Positions 27,719 through 37,288 of a stretch of 64,000 nt of DNA are shown in pieces (the first letter of the stretch is position 1; every line of letters begins with the position of its first letter). Made by a program: the position numbers and the translations under genes. Source of the stretch: Prochlorococcus sp. AG-418-K17 (lineage in GTDB: Bacteria; Cyanobacteriota; Cyanobacteriia; PCC-6307; Cyanobiaceae); contig QCMD01000001.1 of NCBI GenBank assembly GCA_003214055.1, forward strand, positions 62,001 to 126,000, written 5' to 3'. Below the pieces are notes generated by a model. The model was not told the origin of the DNA, did not search any database, and was given only the letters and a program-made list of their open reading frames with translations.

Positions 27719-30700
27719 TTGAGATTGGTACATATCAATCAGGTCGAATTTGAGAATTTTAAATCTTTTGGGGGCAGCGTAAAAATTCCTCTTGAAGAAG
27801 GTTTTACAGTGGTAACTGGGCCTAATGGCTCTGGGAAAAGTAATATTTTAGACGGAATTTTATTTTGTTTAGGCTTAGCTAATAGTAGAGGGATGAGAGC
27901 AGAAAGATTACCAGATCTAATAAATAACTCCAAAGTTAAAGAGGGTAAATCTTCCGAAACGTGTGTATCCGTAAAATTTAATATTCAAGATTGGACTCCA
28001 AGAGAGGATCTACCACCCTTGGAACTAGAAGAAGAAGAAATTTCTCTTAGTGAGGGTCAAAAAGAATGGATAGTTTCTAGAAAGTTAAGGCTTATGCCTG
28101 GTGGGTCTTACGCTTCTACTTATACTTCTGATGGGAAACAATGTACCTTGCAACAAATTCAAAGAATATTGAGGGAAATTAGTGTTGATCCAGAGGGCAG
28201 TAATGTAGTTATGCAGGGAGATGTAACAAGAATAGTATCAATGAATAATAGAGAGAGGAGAAATCTTATTGATGAATTAGCAGGGGTTGCACTTTTTGAT
28301 GCAAGGATAGAACAAGCTAATGAAAAACTAAATGATGTTTTTGAAAGACAGGAAAGGTGTGAAATTTTAGAAAATGAGTTGCAATCTAGTAAAAATAAGC
28401 TTGAAAAAGAATGTGAAAAAGCTAAGAGATATAAAGAGTTAAAAGCAAAACTATTTCAATTAAAGGAATTTGAGAAAGTTCTTATTTTTGAAAAACAAGT
28501 TAAGCATATCGAATCCATAGAAAAAAAGGAAACTGAAATTGAACAAAATAAAAATCTATTTTGTGAACAAAAAGAATCTATTAATAAAGAAATAGCAGTC
28601 TTAGAAGGTGCATTGAAAATATTAGTTGCTGAACTCAAGGAGAAAGGAGAGGATAACTTAATAAAAGTTAATTCTGATATTGGAAGTATTAATTCTAGTT
28701 TGAGAGAACTTGATAGAATATCAAGTTTGAATAAAGAAGAGGGTATTAAATTACAAAAGCAAAGAGATGAAATTATGGTATCTAAAAGAAATATCGAATT
28801 AGAAAAGAAGAAAGAAGAAAATTTTGATGATAATGTTTTAAAGAAATTGAACTTGCAAATAGAAGACCTTACTTTAAAGCATAAAATATCTAGAAAAAAA
28901 CTTTCTGATGCAGCGGGGAAATCTGGAGAATTTTCTAAACAAAGTATTAAATTAAATGCTGAACTTGAAAGTTTACAAAATATAATCAATCCTCTTGCAG
29001 TAAAAAAAAGGAAAGTTGAAGAAGATATTATTCAAAATAATATTCAAAAAGATGAAATATCTTCTCAGATAAAAGCTTTGGATTTAGAGAAACAAAAACT
29101 TTTAGATAGAAATCAAATAAACAAAGAGACATCCCAAATAGAAAATAATAACTTGGCATCTAATACTACTGAAATGAGTTCTTTAAAAAATGAAATTGAT
29201 TTATTGAACAAAACTAAATTAAGGCTCAATAATGAGAAATTAAGACTCGAAAAGGATTTATCTCGATATGAAAGTAGAAAAGAAGCTTTAAACGAAACAA
29301 GAGGATCATACGCCCTAAGGATTCTTTTAGAGGCAGGTCTTGAAGGTATACATGGTTATGTAGCTCAACTTGGAGATGTCAGTGAAAAAAATAGATATGC
29401 ATTAGAGATTGCTGCAGGAAATAGACTAGGACAAATTGTTGTAGATAATGATCATATTGCCGCTAAGGCAATTGAAATTCTAAAAAAGAAGAAGGCAGGG
29501 AGATTAACTTTTTTACCCTTAAATAGAATTAAAAGTCAAAAAAAGAATTATGTAATTTCAAGATTTGAGAATAATAAAGAACCTGGATTTATTGATAAAG
29601 CTATTAATTTAATTACTTTTGATGAAGTTTATTCAGATGTTTTTAGATATGTTTTTGGAGAAACCTTAGTTTTTTCAGACTTAGCCTCAGCTAGGTTATC
29701 TAAACAAAAAATTAGGTTAGTTACTTTAGATGGTGAATTATTAGAGGCAAGTGGTGCTATTACAGGAGGCAGTAAGTTAAATAAAGATTTAGCTTATAGA
29801 TTTGGCATTAACCATGAGCTTGATGAATCTAGTCCTATAAAAGAAAGATTATTGGTTATTGAAGAAGCTCTGAAAGAGTCTAATAATCATTTGATTATTA
29901 AAACTAATAAACTAGGTCAATTAAATGCTAATCGGAGTCAAATAATTGAGGATTTTGCCTCATTTAAAAAGGAAATTGAAGTAAATAAAAATTCTCTTGA
30001 GGTTTTCATGCATAGAATTGAGCATTGTGAATCAAGATTAAATAAACTTGATAACGCAAATAATTTATTAGTTGAGGAGTTAGATAATTTAAAAGATAAA
30101 TTGAAGCCTAATCAAGATAAGTTTGATAAGTTGCAAATCATTATTAAAGAAAATTATGAAAAAAATCAAAAATCATCATTAATAGCTTTTAATAATGATT
30201 TTAATAACCTTGATAAAAAGCTTGAATCACTTAATCAGGAAAAAGATACATTGTTGGAAGAAAAAAATCAATTTGCTTTAAATCAAGAACGTATCAAGAA
30301 TTCATTAAAAATTACATTATTACAGGAAAAGAACTTGCAGGAATCCATTAAAGAACTTGCAATTGCTCATAGTCAATGGAAAATAAAAAGAGATCAGTTT
30401 AAAAAAGAGCTTTTAGAACTTGATACTCGGAAACAATCACTTGAGAAGGATTTAGGTTTATTGAGAAGAAAAAGAGATGAGTTAAACTCCTCTATTTCTA
30501 ATAAAAGGCAAGAACATAATAATTTTGTCCTTAAACTCGAATATCTTGCAAGAGATATGCTTTCATTGAAGGAAGAGTTGAGGAGCGAGACTGTAAAGCT
30601 TGAAAACTATAAAAAAGATTTACCTAGTCCTTTACCAGAATTTGGTGAATATGCAGGTAAAAGTCTTGAATTTTTGCAATCAGAAATCGCTATTATTAAT

Positions 30701-31309
30701 GCGAAATTGGAAAGTTTAGAACCTGTAAATATGTTGGCACTAGATGAATTAGAAGAATTAATTGGAAGATTAAATTCTTTAAAAGAAAAATTAGAAATAC
30801 TTATCAATGAGAGATCTGAATTATTATTAAGGATTGAAACTGTTTCAACAATGCGTCAAGAAGCATTTATGCAAGCATTCATAGAAGTTGATAAGCACTT
30901 TAGAGAAATTTTCGCAACTTTATCTGATGGAGACGGCTTTCTTCAACTTGAAAATGCAAATTCTCCATTGGAGGGAGGTTTAACTTTGGTAGCGCACCCA
31001 AAAGGGAAAAATGTTAGGAGATTAGCTTCTATGTCAGGTGGTGAAAAATCATTAACTGCTTTAAGTTTTTTGTTTGCATTGCAAAAATATAAACCTTCGC
31101 CTTTTTATGCATTAGATGAGGTGGATAGTTTCTTAGATGGTATAAATGTGGAAAGATTATCAAAATTAATTACTAATCAGTCTTCAAATGCTCAATTTAT
31201 CGTAGTAAGTCATAGAAGACCTATGATAAGTGCATCTGAAAGGACAATTGGTGTTGCTCAAGCAAGAGGTTCTAATACTCAAGTAATTGGGTTACCAAAT
31301 GCTGCATAA
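27719..31309 (+). CDS. smc: Chromosome segregation protein SMC
   Basis: The 1196-residue protein has the complete SMC layout: an N-terminal Walker A (GPNGSGKS, 34-41), a first long coiled coil, a hinge domain around 520-660 that contains the conserved ITGGS element, a second coiled coil, and the C-terminal head with MSGGEKSLTALS and Walker B FYALDEVDSFLD. SMC dimers, with ScpA and ScpB, compact and segregate the chromosome. The start is TTG at 27719 (MRLVHINQVEFENFKSF), matching the family N terminus. No scpA or scpB is adjacent. Confidence 0.97.
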   Translation: MRLVHINQVEFENFKSFGGSVKIPLEEGFTVVTGPNGSGKSNILDGILFCLGLANSRGMRAERLPDLINNSKVKEGKSSETCVSVKFNIQDWTPREDLPPLELEEEEISLSEGQKEWIVSRKLRLMPGGSYASTYTSDGKQCTLQQIQRILREISVDPEGSNVVMQGDVTRIVSMNNRERRNLIDELAGVALFDARIEQANEKLNDVFERQERCEILENELQSSKNKLEKECEKAKRYKELKAKLFQLKEFEKVLIFEKQVKHIESIEKKETEIEQNKNLFCEQKESINKEIAVLEGALKILVAELKEKGEDNLIKVNSDIGSINSSLRELDRISSLNKEEGIKLQKQRDEIMVSKRNIELEKKKEENFDDNVLKKLNLQIEDLTLKHKISRKKLSDAAGKSGEFSKQSIKLNAELESLQNIINPLAVKKRKVEEDIIQNNIQKDEISSQIKALDLEKQKLLDRNQINKETSQIENNNLASNTTEMSSLKNEIDLLNKTKLRLNNEKLRLEKDLSRYESRKEALNETRGSYALRILLEAGLEGIHGYVAQLGDVSEKNRYALEIAAGNRLGQIVVDNDHIAAKAIEILKKKKAGRLTFLPLNRIKSQKKNYVISRFENNKEPGFIDKAINLITFDEVYSDVFRYVFGETLVFSDLASARLSKQKIRLVTLDGELLEASGAITGGSKLNKDLAYRFGINHELDESSPIKERLLVIEEALKESNNHLIIKTNKLGQLNANRSQIIEDFASFKKEIEVNKNSLEVFMHRIEHCESRLNKLDNANNLLVEELDNLKDKLKPNQDKFDKLQIIIKENYEKNQKSSLIAFNNDFNNLDKKLESLNQEKDTLLEEKNQFALNQERIKNSLKITLLQEKNLQESIKELAIAHSQWKIKRDQFKKELLELDTRKQSLEKDLGLLRRKRDELNSSISNKRQEHNNFVLKLEYLARDMLSLKEELRSETVKLENYKKDLPSPLPEFGEYAGKSLEFLQSEIAIINAKLESLEPVNMLALDELEELIGRLNSLKEKLEILINERSELLLRIETVSTMRQEAFMQAFIEVDKHFREIFATLSDGDGFLQLENANSPLEGGLTLVAHPKGKNVRRLASMSGGEKSLTALSFLFALQKYKPSPFYALDEVDSFLDGINVERLSKLITNQSSNAQFIVVSHRRPMISASERTIGVAQARGSNTQVIGLPNAA

Positions 31310-31354
31310 GCGCCCTTTTTTTATTTTATACGTCAGAATAGCATAAAGTTATTT

Positions 31355-32389
31355 ATGAGTTTGTCTAACACATCCGCAAATAATAATCGTAAGAATTCTG
31401 TTCCTAGCGAAAGATTGTGGCTTAGGTCAGAATTAATGGGAACGCAAGTAATCACTACTGATACTGGTAAACGATTAGGTGTAGTTGGAGAAGTTATTGT
31501 TGATATTGACAGAAGGGAGGTAGTTTCTTTAGGTCTAAGAGATAATCCTCTTACAAGATTTTTACCTGGATTACCAAAATGGATGCCCTTGGAGAGCATT
31601 AAGCAGGTTGGTGATGTAATTTTAGTCGACTCCTTAGACTCTTTAAGTGAAGATTTTTCGCCTGAAAGATATGGAAAAGTTATTAATTGCCAGGTTATTA
31701 CTGAATCTGGTCAGCTTTTAGGAAGAGTTTTAGGATTTTCATTTGATATTGAGACTGGAGATTTAATTTCATTAGTAATGGGAGCAGTAGGTGTACCTAT
31801 TTTAGGTGAAGGTGTTTTGAGTACATGGGAAATTCCTGTAGAGGAAATAGTTAGTAGTGGTACTGATAGGATAATTGTTTATGAAGGTGCCGAAGATAAA
31901 TTAAATCAATTGAATAGTGGTTTACTTGAGAAACTTGGAGTTGGTGGTTCTTCTTGGGAAGAAAGAGATGCTAATAGATACTCAGCAAATCTTGTACCAG
32001 TTGAAAATCAATTACTGTCTGGTGTAGAAGCAGAAGAAAGAAACAATTTAGAAGAAGAATTTGAAGAAGAAGTGTTAGACGATGATGATTTGCAGGAAGA
32101 ACTTGAATATGTCGAAGTAGAGAGAGAAATCGAAGAAAATAATCGTAAAAAACTTTATTTGGAAAATGATTTTTCAGATGAAACAGAAGATGAGTTTATT
32201 CAGAAAGATCAAATTGTTGAAGATTCAAATCTTGATCTTAAATCTGTGAAGCAAGCAAGAACTAAATTTGCATCGAAAAGACCTATTCAAAGAGCAAAAG
32301 AGCCTTATGATATTGAACCTTTAAATGAAGAAAATGTTGTAAATGATAGAAATAAACAAGATAATCTTGAGATAGATGATCCTTGGTAA
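31355..32389 (+). CDS. PRC-barrel domain protein
   Basis: The 344-residue protein carries two PRC-barrel domains: the first at about 33-100 (TDTGKRLGVVGEVIVDIDRREVV), the second at about 105-180 (TESGQLLGRVLGFSFDIETG). The C-terminal half is strongly acidic (Glu/Asp-rich) and probably disordered, ending DNLEIDDPW. PRC barrels occur in photosynthetic reaction-centre H subunits and in RimM; in cyanobacteria such proteins may act at the thylakoid or in cell division. It lies 45 bases downstream of smc on the same strand and converges with the next gene, the stops abutting. Confidence 0.85.
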   Translation: MSLSNTSANNNRKNSVPSERLWLRSELMGTQVITTDTGKRLGVVGEVIVDIDRREVVSLGLRDNPLTRFLPGLPKWMPLESIKQVGDVILVDSLDSLSEDFSPERYGKVINCQVITESGQLLGRVLGFSFDIETGDLISLVMGAVGVPILGEGVLSTWEIPVEEIVSSGTDRIIVYEGAEDKLNQLNSGLLEKLGVGGSSWEERDANRYSANLVPVENQLLSGVEAEERNNLEEEFEEEVLDDDDLQEELEYVEVEREIEENNRKKLYLENDFSDETEDEFIQKDQIVEDSNLDLKSVKQARTKFASKRPIQRAKEPYDIEPLNEENVVNDRNKQDNLEIDDPW

Positions 32390-33658
32390 TTAATTAATCT
32401 TTTTTATTACATTAATAATTAGACTAGTCAGTCTAGCAACCGCTCCATTTTTGCCTCTTAGTTTTGATAAATTAATTTTTATATTTCTTAGATACTGCTC
32501 ATTCCTAATTAAATACTCTGCTTCTTTTGCGATTTCTTTAGGTGAGATATTTCCTATCCTTTCAGGTACAACAGACTTTCTTGCTTTAATATTTGGCCAC
32601 GAGAAAAATTTATTTTTTTTGAACTTCCAAGTTTTAATGATCAAAGTTAATAATTTATTTACTAATGGAATCTTTCCAATAATTCCAAATATGCCATCCC
32701 ACGCACTCATCACATTTAAATGTTGAGTTGGGAGAACGACTATCATTGGGAGATTTATTGCAGCTAGTTCGGCAGTATTTGCCCCCACTGTGGTTATTGC
32801 TAATTGGCAATTTTGTAATACTTCATAGCAGGGATTTTTATTAATTAAGTAAATTTTAGTATTTTTTGATGTTTCAATAACATGATTGAAAAGAGAGTTG
32901 TTTAACTTCTTTATTTTTTTTATTTTTGATGTGTAATACTTTGAAATAGGATTACTATTACTTTGGAAAAATAAATACTCATCTTTATTCGTTGTTGGAG
33001 CAACAGGAATAATGAAATTTATATCATCATTATTATTTGCAATATGATCAGCTATTTCCAAAAAAAAGGGAATTCCTACGCAAAGCTTTGCTTTTTTCGA
33101 ACCAGGTAATAATGCGATGTATTTTTTTTCTGGATGTTTGAATTTTATAGTACTTTCAAGCTTGATATCTGCCATTAAATCTCCAATTATTTTGCATTTA
33201 TATCTATAATTTTTTGGAACTAATTTTTTCACTTCATCATTCATTGCTGCGATTGTATTTGTCCATTGTGGCCATCTTGCAATCCATTCAGCATATGTGA
33301 TATTCAAGTAGCCCAATCTTTTTGCTAATAAAATGCTCCAAAATTGATCTCCGCCAAGAAAAACTACTATGCCTTTTTTGGGCCAATGACCAAACGATGA
33401 AGGTTTAATTAACAAATTCCAAAATCTTGCTGATTTTGTAACTAATTCAAAAACATTCCATGAACTTGCAACTTCGAATTCTTGACCAGTAGCATTTGGA
33501 CAAGGGACAAGAACCAGTCTGATAGATAAGTTAAATTTTTTATTTCCTACATAGGAATCATTTAATTTATTTAAATTTTCTACTACAGGCTTAACCCAGG
33601 TTGATAATTCACCCGGTCCGTTTGAAACTATAACTACTGCAATTTTTTTTGTTTTCAT
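32390..33658 (-). CDS. LpxB-like glycosyltransferase (lipid-A-disaccharide synthase-related)
   Basis: With ATG at 33658 the protein has 422 residues and begins MKTKKIAVVIVSNGPGELSTW, the glycine-containing start that in LpxB forms the sugar-nucleotide-binding loop. C-terminal blocks (TTVGANTAELAA; PMIVVLPTQHLNVMSAWDG) match GT-B retaining or inverting glycosyltransferases. Prochlorococcus lipid A is atypical, so the substrate is uncertain. An upstream in-frame ATG at 33724 would run through the tRNA-Leu gene and is rejected. It follows tRNA-Leu by 25 bases on the same strand. Confidence 0.8.
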   Translation of the reverse strand: MKTKKIAVVIVSNGPGELSTWVKPVVENLNKLNDSYVGNKKFNLSIRLVLVPCPNATGQEFEVASSWNVFELVTKSARFWNLLIKPSSFGHWPKKGIVVFLGGDQFWSILLAKRLGYLNITYAEWIARWPQWTNTIAAMNDEVKKLVPKNYRYKCKIIGDLMADIKLESTIKFKHPEKKYIALLPGSKKAKLCVGIPFFLEIADHIANNNDDINFIIPVAPTTNKDEYLFFQSNSNPISKYYTSKIKKIKKLNNSLFNHVIETSKNTKIYLINKNPCYEVLQNCQLAITTVGANTAELAAINLPMIVVLPTQHLNVMSAWDGIFGIIGKIPLVNKLLTLIIKTWKFKKNKFFSWPNIKARKSVVPERIGNISPKEIAKEAEYLIRNEQYLRNIKINLSKLRGKNGAVARLTSLIINVIKKIN

Positions 33659-33683
33659 TGCAGTTAATGCAAAAGACTCTATA

Positions 33684-33765
33684 TGCGGACGGCGAGACTT
33701 GAACTCGCAAGGCCTAAGCCACACGCTCCTTAGACGTGCGCGTCTACCAATTCCGCCACGTCCGC
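33684..33765 (-). tRNA. tRNA-Leu, anticodon AAG
   Basis: The 82-nt cloverleaf reads from GCGGACG (acceptor, 33765) to its complement at 33684, with D arm, a leucine-type long variable arm (TGGCTTAGGCCT) and T arm GAGTTCAAGTCTC. The anticodon stem is CACGT/GCGTG with loop CTAAGGA, so the anticodon is AAG. Adenine at position 34 would need deamination to inosine to read more than CUU. No CCA is encoded. The discriminator base is A, as required for leucine. Confidence 0.92.
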
Positions 33766-34049
33766 AAGGGTTTTGATCACTGGAAAGTGCTTAAACCTTT
33801 GGATTATCATACATGATTGAAGAATTAAGATTGAATTGATACTACACGTTTCTCTAAAAAATTTATAAATTTGGTTATTCGTTTTCTTATAAGTCTCAAT
33901 TAAAGATATTATCTTTCTATTGCATAAAACCCATATGTAACGTTCTAGGTTGTATTCTAAAAAAGTCCTTTTAATACCCAAATAATTTGTTTAATACTTT
34001 TGAGCAGTATTTTTATAAAGTTTATGTTTCTTCAATTTAATTTTTTGTG

Positions 34050-35399
34050 ATGGTTGAAAAAGTTTTAATTGCTAATCGTGGAGAAATAGCTTTACGAATT
34101 ATCAGAAGTTGCAGAGAATTAGGTATTGCAACAGTAGCTGTATTTAGTACTACAGATAAAAAAGCATTACACGTTCAGCTTGCTGATGAGGCAGTTTGCG
34201 TTGGTGAGTCGTTAAGTAATAAAAGTTATTTAAATATTCCAAATATACTTGCCGCTGCAACATCAAGAGGGGTTGATGCAATTCATCCTGGTTACGGGTT
34301 TCTTGCTGAAAATGATAAATTTGCAGAAATGTGTAATGATCATGGGATTGTTTTCATTGGTCCTTCCCCAAAGGCTATTCGATCTATGGGAGATAAATCT
34401 ACTGCAAAAAAAACTATGGATAATGTTGGGGTTCCTACTGTTCCAGGAAGTAAAGGTTTACTATCTAATGTTGATGAAGCTTATTCGTTAGCCGATGAAA
34501 TTGGTTATCCAGTAATTATTAAAGCAACCGCTGGAGGCGGGGGTAGAGGTATGAGATTAGTTGAATCAAAAAAAAATTTAGAAAAAATGTTTAGAGCAGC
34601 TCAAGGAGAAGCAGAAGCCGCTTTTGGAAATGATGGTTTGTATATGGAAAAATTTATTAAGAAGCCTAGACATGTAGAAATACAAATCTTGGCAGATAGG
34701 TCTGGTAATGTTGTCCATTTAGGCGAGCGAGATTGCTCGGTTCAAAGAAGACATCAAAAACTTTTAGAGGAGTCTCCTAGTCCTGCAATCAACTCAGATT
34801 TAAGACAGGAAATGGGTAATGCTGCCATCGCTGCTGCAAAAAGTATTGGTTATGAAGGAGCAGGAACAGTTGAGTTCTTAGTTGATGATAATAATAACTT
34901 TTACTTTATGGAGATGAATACAAGGATTCAGGTAGAACACCCTGTTACAGAAATGGTTACTGGGGTTGATCTTATTGCTGAACAAATCAAAATAGCTGGA
35001 GGAGAAAATTTAGAATTTAATCAAAATGATATTAAATTGAATGGTCATGCAATTGAATGTCGAATTAATGCTGAAGACCCTTCTCACAACTTTCGTCCTT
35101 CTCCTGGAAAAATAACAGGATGGCTTCCACCTGGAGGACCTGGTGTAAGAGTTGATAGTCATGTTTATACTGGTTACGAAATACCCCCATTTTATGATTC
35201 CTTAATAGGTAAATTAATAGTATGGGGAAAAGATCGTAAAACCGCTATAAAACGTATGAATAGAGCTCTAAATGAATGTGCTATAACTGGTATTCCGACA
35301 ACAATTAATTTTCATTTAACACTCCTTAACAAAGCTAAATTTAAGGAGGGAAAAATCCATACAAAATACGTTGAAGAAGAATTATTACCAAATTACTGA
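34050..35399 (+). CDS. accC: Acetyl-CoA carboxylase, biotin carboxylase subunit
   Basis: The 449-residue enzyme carboxylates the biotin of AccB using ATP and bicarbonate, starting fatty acid synthesis. The N-terminal [14 protein letters not shown], the ATP-grasp glycine loop [12 protein letters not shown], the [16 protein letters not shown] segment and the [16 protein letters not shown] block are all intact. ATG at 34050 is preferred to the GTG one codon before. Length is the family's usual length. No accB is adjacent. Confidence 0.98.
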   Translation: MVEKVLIANRGEIALRIIRSCRELGIATVAVFSTTDKKALHVQLADEAVCVGESLSNKSYLNIPNILAAATSRGVDAIHPGYGFLAENDKFAEMCNDHGIVFIGPSPKAIRSMGDKSTAKKTMDNVGVPTVPGSKGLLSNVDEAYSLADEIGYPVIIKATAGGGGRGMRLVESKKNLEKMFRAAQGEAEAAFGNDGLYMEKFIKKPRHVEIQILADRSGNVVHLGERDCSVQRRHQKLLEESPSPAINSDLRQEMGNAAIAAAKSIGYEGAGTVEFLVDDNNNFYFMEMNTRIQVEHPVTEMVTGVDLIAEQIKIAGGENLEFNQNDIKLNGHAIECRINAEDPSHNFRPSPGKITGWLPPGGPGVRVDSHVYTGYEIPPFYDSLIGKLIVWGKDRKTAIKRMNRALNECAITGIPTTINFHLTLLNKAKFKEGKIHTKYVEEELLPNY

Positions 35400-35412
35400 T
35401 AAATAAAAAATT

Positions 35413-35727
35413 TTAAATAAGGGTTTTATGCATGGCTAATTTAATGAGTCCATTTTGACCGACTAAAATTTCTCTTAAAAAACTTATAATTCCAATCCAA
35501 ATGACTGGCCCTACATCTACTCCACCAATAGGAGGAATTAATTTTTTAGTAAAATTAAGAATGGAATTTGTTGGTATAGAAATTAATAACCATAGGCCTT
35601 TGCTTAAATCTATCTTTGGATACCATGTCAAAATCAATCTTATTAAAAAGACTGTAGTTAGGAATGAGAGAAAAATCCCCAAGATAATATCTAGAATTTG
35701 AAGATAATTTTTAATCAATGAAATCAC
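35413..35727 (-). CDS. YggT family membrane protein
   Basis: The 104-residue protein has two hydrophobic regions (about 5-35 and 70-92) flanking the RLILTWYPKI and NSILNFTKKLIPPIGGVDVGP segment that marks YggT/CCB3 proteins. In cyanobacteria and chloroplasts YggT relatives help maturation of cytochrome b6 haem or affect membrane organisation; the exact job here is unknown. It converges with accC and diverges from psbX. Confidence 0.88.
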   Translation of the reverse strand: MISLIKNYLQILDIILGIFLSFLTTVFLIRLILTWYPKIDLSKGLWLLISIPTNSILNFTKKLIPPIGGVDVGPVIWIGIISFLREILVGQNGLIKLAMHKTLI

Positions 35728-35808
35728 AATTATTTAATTCATCTTAATAAATTACCCAGTAATTAGTATTTAATTCGTATTATAAATTGAGAATTAAATG
35801 TTAAAAAA

Positions 35809-35997
35809 GTGCTTCAAATCTCAAATTTATTACTAGCTGCTGATTTTACTCCTGAGGTCGCTAATAATTCTGCTGTTGGAATGATTGGTAGTTTTATCGC
35901 TGCTGCTTTACTTATAGTGATTCCTGCAACTGCATTTTTGATCTTTGTTAGTCAAAAAGATTCTCTTGACCGTACTTCTGCTTCAGGTAGACGCTAG
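35809..35997 (+). CDS. psbX: Photosystem II protein PsbX
   Basis: The 62-residue protein has a hydrophobic N-terminal stretch, one transmembrane helix ([25 protein letters not shown], about 24-48) and a short polar tail ([14 protein letters not shown]), the layout of Prochlorococcus PsbX. PsbX sits near cytochrome b559 and the QB site in the thylakoid. The start is GTG at 35809. It is followed by ycf66 79 bases later on the same strand. Confidence 0.85.
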   Translation: MLQISNLLLAADFTPEVANNSAVGMIGSFIAAALLIVIPATAFLIFVSQKDSLDRTSASGRR

Positions 35998-36076
35998 TTT
36001 TTGTAGAAGTTTTAAGTACACTATGTATAGGGGTGATTTTGTCATCCTTTAAATTATAAATTTTTGGAGAAAGAAT

Positions 36077-37006
36077 GTGGTCAATGCTAGTCTCAATTGG
36101 GCCAGTATTGTTGGAATAGTTCTGGCCGTATGTGGAGGAGGACTTTATTTCTTGAGGTCTTTTAAACCTGCGCTAGCAAGAGATTATGATGTTTTCTTTG
36201 CAGCAATAGGTCTTTTATGTGGAGGGATATTATTTTTTCAAGGCTGGAGATTAGATCCTATCCTTCAGTTTGGTCAATTTCTATTGGCAGGAACGACAGT
36301 TTTCTTCGCATATGAAAGTGTGCGATTAAGAGGAGTTGCAACAGATCAGGCAAGGAGGTCATCTTATTTTGATGATGATCAGATTCCTGATATGCCTAGA
36401 AATTCAAGAAGTAGATTAGATGAAGAATATGATCAGTTTGAAGATTCTCCAAGACTATCAAGAAGATTTAAGCCTCAAGATGATGATCTGGAAGATGAAT
36501 ATGCAGATGGTCGATTGCGGCGCAGGAGTAATACGAGAACGATCCCACCATCTGCAATGAGTAGAAGAAGACCATCTTCAAGAGATCTTAATAAATTTGA
36601 AGATGAGGAACTAGGAAGAGGAAGATCACGCCCCAAAGACAGAACTGATAATGACTCAATGAGGAATAATTTTGGGGACAGACGTAGTTCTTCTCGTAAT
36701 GATTTTAAAAGAGGCTCAAGACCTCGTATTAATCAAGAAGTCTCAAGACAAGCAAATAGTACTTTTCCAGAGAAGTCATCTTCAATAAAGAATACTTCAA
36801 CTAGGACATCAATAAGACCTCAAACAAAAAGAGACAAAGTAGAAGACGCATCATTTCAAAGTTCAACTGAATTAAAACAACCTAGACAAACGAGAAGAGC
36901 AAATTCATCTGTAAGATCTACTGCAAAAAAAGAAACGGGTGGCAGATATACAGTTGGAACAAATAAAAAAAAGCCTAGAGACAATAGCTCTAGGTTTGAT
37001 GATTAA
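36077..37006 (+). CDS. ycf66: Ycf66 family protein
   Basis: The 309-residue protein begins with three hydrophobic helices within about residues 5-85 (NWASIVGIVLAVCGGGLYFL at the start), the Ycf66 domain. A long Arg/Ser/Asp-rich hydrophilic tail (about 95-309) follows, low in complexity and probably disordered. Ycf66 occurs in cyanobacterial and plastid genomes and has no settled function. The start is GTG at 36077. Its last ten codons also encode, on the opposite strand, the terminator of hli. Confidence 0.88.
   Translation: MVNASLNWASIVGIVLAVCGGGLYFLRSFKPALARDYDVFFAAIGLLCGGILFFQGWRLDPILQFGQFLLAGTTVFFAYESVRLRGVATDQARRSSYFDDDQIPDMPRNSRSRLDEEYDQFEDSPRLSRRFKPQDDDLEDEYADGRLRRRSNTRTIPPSAMSRRRPSSRDLNKFEDEELGRGRSRPKDRTDNDSMRNNFGDRRSSSRNDFKRGSRPRINQEVSRQANSTFPEKSSSIKNTSTRTSIRPQTKRDKVEDASFQSSTELKQPRQTRRANSSVRSTAKKETGGRYTVGTNKKKPRDNSSRFDD
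36965..36994 (-). terminator. Rho-independent terminator of hli, inside ycf66
   Basis: On the minus strand CCTAGAG and CTCTAGG form a perfect 7-bp stem with a 7-base loop, followed by C and eight T. The stem starts 12 bases after the hli stop codon. On the plus strand the same bases encode the Lys-Lys-Lys-Pro-Arg and Ser-Ser-Arg codons of the Ycf66 tail. Confidence 0.8.
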
Positions 37007-37282
37007 CTAAATAATTCCAGCCCACTTCAAGAATGATTGTTTGCTTAATAATTCAATTATGATTATCGCTACAAAACCAATCATTGCAAATCTTCCATTA
37101 GTTATTTCAGAATAATTACCCCATCCGAATTTGTATTCATCTTTAAAATCAATTGATTTTTCATCTAACTTAATATCTGATGTTTGTTCATTGATCTTGT
37201 TTGAGTCTTTCTGGATTTCTTTAGAACTCTCATTCTCTAAATGAGTGGTTTCTGAGTTAGTTTGTTCTTGTTTAGAATTCAT
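37007..37282 (-). CDS. hli: High-light-inducible protein (Hli/Scp)
   Basis: The 91-residue protein has an acidic, Glu/Ser/Asn-rich N terminus (1-45) and then the chlorophyll-binding helix of the Hli family: EITNGRFAMIGFVAIIIIELL. The ExxNGRxAMxGF motif is complete. Hli proteins bind chlorophyll and carotenoid and dissipate excess energy around photosystem II. The N-terminal extension is longer than in the minimal Hli proteins. The stop abuts the ycf66 stop (convergent), and the ABC transporter gene lies just upstream of it. Confidence 0.95.
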   Translation of the reverse strand: MNSKQEQTNSETTHLENESSKEIQKDSNKINEQTSDIKLDEKSIDFKDEYKFGWGNYSEITNGRFAMIGFVAIIIIELLSKQSFLKWAGII

Positions 37283-37288
37283 TTTTTT

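Noticed and set aside
28456..28989. Long antisense frame inside smc
   Set aside because: It is the low-complexity mirror of coiled-coil codons (Ser/Phe/Leu-rich) with no start context.
33659..33724. 22-codon N-terminal extension of the LpxB-like gene
   Set aside because: It would be translated from tRNA-Leu sequence; the family start matches ATG at 33658.
33730..33981. 83-codon open frame on the minus strand
   Set aside because: It overlaps tRNA-Leu and the gap before accC, with no family pattern and poor amino-acid composition.
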